DNA of 64,000 nt, taken from positions 65,626,946 to 65,690,945 of the forward strand of contig NC_079147.1 in assembly GCF_945859685.1 (NCBI RefSeq), read 5' to 3'. A program made the position numbers and the translations under genes. A model generated the notes under the pieces. It saw nothing but the letters and a program-made list of their open reading frames with translations, did no database searches and was not told the DNA's origin. Positions within the stretch are counted from its first letter, which is position 1. Every line of letters begins with the position of its first letter. Positions 57,694 to 64,000 of the stretch are shown one piece after another. Origin of the DNA: Eupeodes corollae. Its lineage: Eukaryota; Arthropoda; Insecta; Diptera; Syrphidae.

Positions 57694-58065
57694 GGTTGTA
57701 CTGCACCATTGCTAGCTAGATTATTTGCCATGCAATTTCCTGGAATTTCTCTATGGCCCGGCACCCAATAAAGGTGAATATTATACTATTGTGCCATCAG
57801 CATTAGAGACAATTGACACTGGTATGTTTTAAGAGACAGAGTCCAGAGATTTGATAGTGGTCTTCCACTGGGAAAATACGGATATCAGATGTTGATCTCA
57901 CGTTTTCTTTAAGCCACCAGGACAGGACTTCTTTTTATTGCCAAAGGCTCTAAGCTACAATGATTAGAAAGGCGGGATGCTATATTTAGTTTTGATCGTT
58001 TAGAGTACACGCCTCCTGCAGCTTCATTTATTACCAATAGCATTTCTGCAAGAGAAGGGAGCTAG
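57694..58065 (-). pseudogene. RNase H domain relic of an R1/I-like element
   Basis: On the minus strand 57772-57700 reads WVPGHREIPGNCMANNLASN, the closing motif of the retroelement RNase H domain (WVPGH.GI.GN..AD.LA), with the last aspartate changed to asparagine. Upstream pieces such as INEAAGGVYS near 58040-58010 fit the start of the domain. A similar domain lies at 49.2-49.65 kb in a related element. The relic ends exactly where the RTE tail begins, so the RTE probably inserted into it or replaced its 3' end. Confidence 0.72.
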
Positions 58066-61000
58066 CTGAGTAATATGAATCGTAACAAGAATTTCAGATA
58101 CTCGAAACTATTTTATCCTTAAGTTAAAAGGTCAGTTAACAAAAATTAACGTTTGCTAGCAAAGTTTATTTTTGGTAAACTTTCATTTTTCCTCGTTTCA
58201 GATTCATTGTACTTAATAAAAATAAATATAAAAATGTTTAACTTATTATTAAGAGGATTAAATTTTTTAACTATTAATAGATCACTAAATCTTCATAACA
58301 ATGTAGGTAAAGCAGAAAGCCCTTAACGATTGGTTGCTTAAAATTTTGTGTAATTTAGTTCTTTAACATTTCTGGGAAACAATTTTAAAGATATTTAAAA
58401 GGCCTGAGATTTTTCAAATTTCTATCAGAAGATCACTTTTACTGACAAATTAGTTTTGTTATGGTTGGTAGCTTCGAAGTGTATTGCTGAATTTTTTGTC
58501 ATGAAAGTAATTTATTTACATCTGAACATGTTTAAGTTTCTAAATTTCTTTAATAAATTATTCCACATGGTGTCATTAGACAATGATGAAAAAGGTGGCC
58601 CTGGGGAAAAGTTTTTAACTTCTAAAACCGTATGCTTCTTTCGCCTAATTAATATCATTTACTTGATCAATTGATCTTAAGACAGTCAGTGGAATAAGGT
58701 AAGACCTATAAATCAATTTTTAAATCTAAGCCCCTATGGAATGAGGTGCAAAACTACATGAGATTATACATATCAACTTGATAGTAGGACCAAGAAAAAG
58801 TCAATTGTTTTCATAAAGCTTGATCTTTTTATTCAAGACAAATAAGTTTAGACTAAAAAACTTTGTTTTCTTGTCCCTTTGTCTCAACAAGATCAAATCT
58901 AAACGGGCAAAATTGTATGTGCTGCTTTCACTCACTGAATTCAAAAACCATACGTAAATTTCATTTTTTTTATAGATTTTACTATAAACTGTTCCCTTCC
59001 TCTTAGGTCTTCCCTATTCACATTACCTAAGTTATTAAAAAACAAAAAAATTAAATAAAATTAATTTAGTATCTAAGTAAACAAGGATAGGGGTCCTTTA
59101 GGTGAGTTATATTTAATGTGGGTTCAGCAGCTGGAAGAATAAATCAGTTTATTATATTACACAATCATATATAACTAACAATATAAACAAGTTCAAAAGA
59201 GAAGAGAAGTGCGTACCTATATTGTGAATTGTGAGGCACTTGAAAATCTCTTCAAGTGGAATAAAGAGTTGAATTAAATTGAAAAATAAAAAACAAAATA
59301 AAAATAAAAGTGAATTACAAAATTGTGCAAATAGTTATATGTCGAAGTGTTTACTTTTTAACTGCACTTTGCAAAAAAGGACACCATTCAAGTGGCTATG
59401 GGGTTTGGGGGTGCGCATCATTCACCTTACCCATATACCACCCAAACCACCTTCGCCTTGATGGATACAAACTTGGTTGCTGCTGACTGACTGTATAAAA
59501 AGTATTAAGAACGTTCAACGCGGCAACGCCCCAGAGTGCAATATCTTCTATCTCTCTACTCTATAGCAATTTCAGCCCTTACGAATATTTTATGGCATGC
59601 GAGACACATCAGCAGCAAAATCAACCCAACGAACGCCAAACCCTTTATACCTACCAACCTATGTTACCTTTACAGTCTCAGTCACAGTTACAGTGGGAGC
59701 CAAGCCACCATACTAAAGGTATAGGGAAAGGGTACATAGAACCCATCATCAGAACAGACACACAGGGTTTCGAATTTACTGTCAAGTGGCCACTTTAGGT
59801 GATGTAATTCCGTTCTGCCAGCCAGGTGTTCAACAATGCATATGGTCGACATCGACATTCGACACAAAATGACAATAGTCGTTGACAGTTTAGTACACAT
59901 AACACTGCAGACACACCTTTTTTCTCTTTCCCTCGTGCCCTCTTGCCTCCTCTCGCTCTCTATTTCTCTGGATTTTTGTTGAAGCCGGAATGGCACATCA
60001 GGCACACACTGGGTAATGTCAAAGTGAGTTGGGGTTGAGAATTTATTTACAATTTACGAAAAAATAAAAGACTATACAAAGCCGTGTAGCTGGTATCGCA
60101 AGTATACAGTGGTACAGGAATCTTTAAATTTGAGCTAAAATTTCGTCTATGTATAACATAAGTTGCGTTAAATTTGTAAAACATTTATACCAAATCGGCC
60201 TTAAGATAGCTTGCCTATTTTTAAAAGCTGACTTTGAAAAACTTATGCCGAGAAATTTTGTCTTAAGTCCAGTGGAGAGCATTTATTTTGTTTCTTTTCT
60301 GTGATTATGCTTATGTCATACCCCTTCTCGTATTTTGAATAAGTTTTCGTAATAAAATGGTTTACTAACCCAACATCTGAGCTGCACTACAGACTATTTG
60401 AATATAGCCATGTTGTCATTTTCCTAAATAAGATAAAGTGTGAAGAAAGAAAAAAGGACTTAGATTTAAAAAAAAAAAAAAAAAATTTCAGTCATGAAAT
60501 AAGAATTGGAGACATAATCTTTGGTGATTTTAAGTAAAAATGTGGACAAAAAATTGAAGATCCTTCATTCCGAAAAGATCACGTTCTATTTAACAAAAGG
60601 CTGCATTTAAAAAATCTAATTGAAATAATAGTTTTAAGATCTTTTTCCATTCTTGTTTTATACATCATTTGTGTGTTAAAATTATATCAATTATACCCCA
60701 CTGTATCTCGCTATTGTCTCGTATAAAACATATGCCACACAAAGCCGTGCAACTTTCAAAGGGATGTATTTTGTTTGGCATTTGGTATTTCAGGTATGTG
60801 AGCTGTGTAAACTGATTTTAAAATCAAGTGGGTGGACTTAAATATAAATAAAAATAAATAAATATTTTTTTTCTTGTATTTTCTAGTTCAGATAAAATTA
60901 TTTTTAAATTTAAAATAGGAAAATAGTTTAACTCAAAATGCATTTATCTACTAAACCAAGGACACAACATTCTTTCACGTGACAGATATGAGTGAATATT

Positions 61001-61285
61001 TGTATCAGAAATATGATTTAAATTATTTATATATTACCCACAATATTTTAAGCATCCTAAAAAATTAGAACATTAGTTTAAATATTCTTAAATACTATCT
61101 TTAAAGAAACTTAAAATGATGCTACGTTGGTGCCATTAAATTAACAAGACATTTTTTGGATATTTTTTCTGACCATTTTTGCCGCACCGTGTCGGACATT
61201 TTGTCTTGGTGACATCTGTCAAATCTTTTGTTTATTATTTAATTGTGTATGACACTTGCAACATAGCAAGTTAAACGATTGAATT
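58066..61285. other. No gene recognised
   Basis: AT-rich unique sequence with a long A-run at about 60469-60485. The frames at 59536-59724 and 59592-59798 overlap in different registers and the minus frame 59688-60005 opposes them. None shows a family motif. The frame 58456-58674 is hydrophobic and AT-driven. Confidence 0.55.
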
Positions 61286-61289
61286 CAAA

Positions 61290-61990
61290 GATAAAACTTT
61301 ATTATAAAAATGAGTCTTTGGTAACGCAAACGTTGCGTGAATTGCGCCTATTTTACGGTAGACGTGTTGGCCCATAACAGTCGACCAACACCCGTACGTG
61401 CAAGGAACGCAAGATCGACCGCGAACAACGCCACGGTCCGTGAAAGTGTACAGCAGAAGTAGAGGCAGTTTATTCCTCGCCGTGCACAAGAACTCGGCCT
61501 TTCGCAGACTTCAACTTGGCCATTTTTGCGTCGGTACTAGGGTCTACCCCCGTACAAGATACAACTGATCTAGGAGATCAAAGTTCAGGACCATAGGCAA
61601 TGCTCGCCGTTTGTTCGTTGACTGGGATTTAAATCGTTTGGAAGATGACCCCAAGTCTGACCGAAAAATCGTCTTTAGTGACGATGCGCATTTATAAGTG
61701 TTTTGACAAGCGAAATTGCCGTATATGGGACGACACCAACCCGCGCAAGGTTCACCAAGTGATAATGCACCCTCAAAAAGTTACCGTTTGGTGTGAATTT
61801 TGGGCCGACGGTGCAATTGGTCCGTATTTTTTTGAAAACGACGTTAGTAAGGCTACATAACGATTCAAACTAATGTCTTATGGTCCAAATTGAGCCACAG
61901 GGACCTAGACGTGCCTGTGTGCCTACGTGCCACACAGCAAACGCCACGAAAGACATTTTCATGAACGATTTGAGGGTAAAAAGTCATCTC
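61290..61990 (+). pseudogene. Mariner transposase relic, second lineage
   Basis: Broken frames in transposase order are NARSTANNATVRESVQQ (61410-61462), PRRAQELGLSQTSTWPFLR (61476-61532), DLNRLEDDPKSDRKIVFSDDAH (61629-61692) with the first catalytic aspartate, and KRNCRIWDDTNPRKVHQVIM. VTVWCEFWADGAIGPYFFEN ends the open frame 61645-61860. A deletion then removes the stretch with the second aspartate, and TCHTANATKDIF (61928-61962) follows. The third aspartate is absent. It belongs to the same broad mariner group as 21.0-22.3 kb but differs enough in sequence to be a separate lineage. No terminal repeats were found. Confidence 0.8.
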
Positions 61991-62377
61991 TCGCAGGGGC
62001 AATGTGATTCTGCAAAGATGTCATTTCATTAACTTATCTATTCAAGAAGATAGTACAGTAACTAAATAGTTGCCTTGTGGTATTCCATGTGAGGTTTTAA
62101 AAGTATTGTTTATTTTGTCAATCCGTGGTCTTTATTTTATGATGGAGAAATTTGCGCTGCTATTGTACTTTGTATATAAATTCTTCTGAACTTTAACAAG
62201 CGGCCATATTATTTTTACTAAGACTTCTGTAAAATTGGTTCTCATTTATTTGGTGTTTTTGTCCAAACATCCAAAGCAAAAGCATGCAACAATATTTTTG
62301 CAAAAGTAAAAATGTTTCCATTAACATGGATGTTCAATTAAATTTAAGAGCGGACACTCATTTTCTTGATCTAGAAA

Positions 62378-62640
62378 GACCACAACTTGGAAAATTTCAG
62401 GTAGTGACTTGGGGCTGACCACAACTTGGCACATTTTGGGTAATGACTTGGGGCTCCACCCGTAATACAATCGACCCAGGCACCCGGGCACCTAGGACGT
62501 AAACCTAAACAATCACCTTAAACAACGATTTGAGTTTCCTGAATGGATTCAAAATCAGTTAAAAGATGACTCAAGTTTTCATTGACAAACTTCTCTTCAC
62601 CGAGGTCTAGAAAGTCGATATGTGCCACACAGTTTAAGCC
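62378..62640 (+). pseudogene. Second mariner fragment with a 39-bp internal tandem duplication
   Basis: The sequence CCACAACTTGGCACATTTTG..ACTTGGGGCTCCACCCGTA..ATACAA aligns with 61509-61565 of the neighbouring relic. It continues DVNLNNHLKQRFEFPEWIQN, QLKDDSSFH and LLFTE, standing for the region before and at the first catalytic aspartate (..W.LN.LE.DP.F....FSDE). The part coding STWHILRKDLGL-like residues is present twice, as 39-bp units 62378-62416 and 62417-62455. A deletion then joins it to a CHTV remnant near 62622. It is a separate broken copy of the 61.3-kb lineage, or its displaced piece. Confidence 0.68.
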
Positions 62641-62684
62641 ACATTTAAATACAACAATTTGGAATTATAAAAATGTAAATATTG

Positions 62685-63082
62685 TGGTTTTTTCCTAACT
62701 TCACAATCAGTGAATTAGATAGTTCAATATCTTGGAGTGATCTGGAAACAAGTTTGAGTACGTCGAAGAATATAAAAGCTCCAGGCATATACGGGATTCC
62801 TGTCCAGTTTTACAAAAACGGCACTGTTCAATTTAAAAAGTATGTTGTGGAGTCCTTTAACAGCTTATATAATGATGCTAATGTGCCAAAAAACTTTAAT
62901 AAAGCAGTAATTTTTTCCATTTTCAAGAAAAGAGATTCAAATCTTGGGGAAAAGTACAGAGGAATTTCTATTCTAAACTCTATGAGGAAGATTCTGACTT
63001 CAATTCTGTACGAAAGGCTCTCTAAGTGGATCGAGAACACTAATCGTCTAAGTAAGTTTGAAGCTGGTTTTCGGTCGGGCTT
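62685..63082 (+). pseudogene. Non-LTR reverse transcriptase N-terminal part, cut at GFR motif
   Basis: The open frame 62682-63137 encodes ISWSDLETSLSTSKNIKAPG, GIPVQFYKN, VPKNFNKAVIFSIFKKRDS, EKYRGISILNSMRKILTSIL and SKFEAGFRSGF. These are the fingers motifs of a reverse transcriptase, ending just at the GFR..(S/Y) motif. From the motif style it belongs to the family whose later part is at 50.88-52.44 kb. It has been uninterrupted by stops for about 130 codons. It is cut at about 63083 by the minus-strand element that follows; the remainder would lie beyond 64000. Confidence 0.8.
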
Positions 63083-64000
63083 TTTGTTTAAGTTTAGTTT
63101 AGTTTATTCATCAAACAAAGTTTCAATAGGTTCTTAAGTGATTACTAGATAATATAATACAAACAATTTAAAATTTTAAACATTACCACCAGCAAAGTTA
63201 TTTGGAATTAATAAATTTGGTTTAAATAAATATCTACTAACATTAAAATCAATCCTGCTGTAAAGAGTATTTGTTTCTTTTAAACACCTGGATATTGGTT
63301 TTTTGGAAGCATACACAGTTCTATGACATGGAACATTAAAAATCGGATGGTTTCCAAGCAATTTTGCAGGAACATTGATCCCAATTAGAGCTAAAATTTG
63401 TGAACAATCAATGTGAAAAAAAAGAAGAGGACCAAGATAGCTTCCTTGCGAGACACCCGACGTAACATATACTGGCGCAGAAATAATGTACTGAATACGA
63501 TCCTTTAAGTATGAATTTAGCCATTTTAAAAAGTTTGAGTGAAAACCTACTTTATTTATCTTCATAAGTAAAGCATCATGATTGACTCTGTCAAAAGCTT
63601 TAGATAAGTCAGTATAGACAACATCATACTGATAACCTTTATCAAGTGCATTCAAGACTAAATTACTAAAAACAGTGAGGTTAGTTTCAGTGGATCTACC
63701 AGCTACAAAACCATGTTGGTATAGTGAAATCATTGCTTTAAGAGAAGGAGTCATAGGCTAACTTTTCAAAAAATTTGGGAATCGTAGCAATTTTACTAAT
63801 TGGACGATAGTTTGAAACATCTTGCCTACCACCTGAATAGTAAATAGGTCTGGTTGTTGAATGTTTCCAAATATTTAGAAACTCGCCATTTGCAAGTGAA
63901 CGATTAAAAATAATTTTTAAAGGTACAGCCAATGCATTCGCACACATTCGTAAAATGATTGGTGAAATTCCGTCAATATCACGTCGCATATCACCCTTAA
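63083..64000 (-). mobile_element. CR1/jockey-type non-LTR element, internally deleted, runs off the window
   Basis: On the minus strand, 63989-63738 gives DIDGISPIILRMCANALAVP, LKIIFNRSLANGEFLNIWKH and VSNYRPISKIATIPKFFEKL. After a frame shift, 63754-63176 gives HGFVAGRSTETNLTVFSNLV, motif A YDVVYTDLSKAFDRVNHDAL, and SGVSQGSYLGPLLFFHIDCSQ (usual GVPQG altered to GVSQG). A deletion removes the YADD box and thumb, joining directly to the C-terminal VPCHRTVYASKKPISRCL and FDFN.SRY-like tail (INVPAKLL..NAFAGGNV end). The 3' end at 63083-63107 is a short-repeat tail (AAACTAAACT) like those of CR1 elements. The 192-codon frame spans the deletion without a stop, so the deletion happened to keep frame. 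Confidence 0.85.

Noticed and set aside
63176..63754. 192-codon frame as a host protein
   Set aside because: It contains retrotransposon RT motifs (YTDLSKAFDRVNH, SGVSQGSYLGPLLF) fused across an internal deletion.

Overview
This 64 kb window is AT-rich, repeat-laden eukaryotic DNA, most likely from an insect and probably a fly (Diptera, Brachycera). The reasons are short GAT/CAT and TATC microsatellites, a 68-bp candidate intron of fly-like size, DD41D-type mariner transposons, jockey/RTE/CR1/R1-type non-LTR retrotransposons and a tRNA-derived SINE. I found no intact host gene, rRNA gene, functional tRNA gene, CRISPR array or bacterial-type operon. The window reads as a large intron or intergenic stretch that has served as a transposon graveyard. 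Species and clade names are inferred from remembered family motifs; no search was run.

Layout. 0-12 kb: one end of an inverted-repeat element (1-253), a minus-strand non-LTR relic (3.66-5.03 kb) joined to an RTE-like relic (5.04-5.47 kb), SINE copy 1 with a 15-bp target-site duplication (7.2-7.5 kb), a decayed CR1/jockey-type element (7.6-9.8 kb) and a second RTE-like relic (11.1-12.0 kb). 12-22.5 kb: microsatellite-rich unique DNA, a broken copy of the PARP cofactor gene HPF1 (14.8-15.6 kb), two back-to-back perfect hairpins (15.88-15.95 kb), SINE copy 2, a Harbinger transposase fragment facing an unidentified coding fragment (20.1-20.9 kb), and a nearly complete mariner with TIRs and TA duplications (21.04-22.34 kb).

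22-40 kb: a non-LTR C-terminal relic (24.0-24.7 kb), a 156-bp tandem duplication (26.1-26.4 kb), a 2.2-kb inverted-repeat element with a 173-bp tandem array (28.33-30.54 kb), a long stretch without genes, a jockey element with a mutated FADD box (35.95-37.87 kb) and a minus-strand RT relic (38.6-39.6 kb).

42-64 kb is densely nested: an APE+RT element interrupted by two SINEs (42.7-45.1 kb), an internally deleted mariner (46.05-46.56 kb), three abutting non-LTR relics in alternating orientation plus a SINE (47.8-52.4 kb), an RTE element with an (AAGT)n tail abutting an RNase H relic (55.1-58.1 kb), two mariner relics, one with a 39-bp internal duplication (61.3-62.6 kb), and an RT fragment cut by a CR1-type element that runs off the window (62.7-64.0 kb).

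None of these elements looks able to move by itself. Every transposase or reverse transcriptase carries frameshifts, stops, deletions or lost catalytic residues. The most interesting items are the SINE family, the inverted-repeat/tandem-array element, the HPF1 pseudogene and the paired hairpins.
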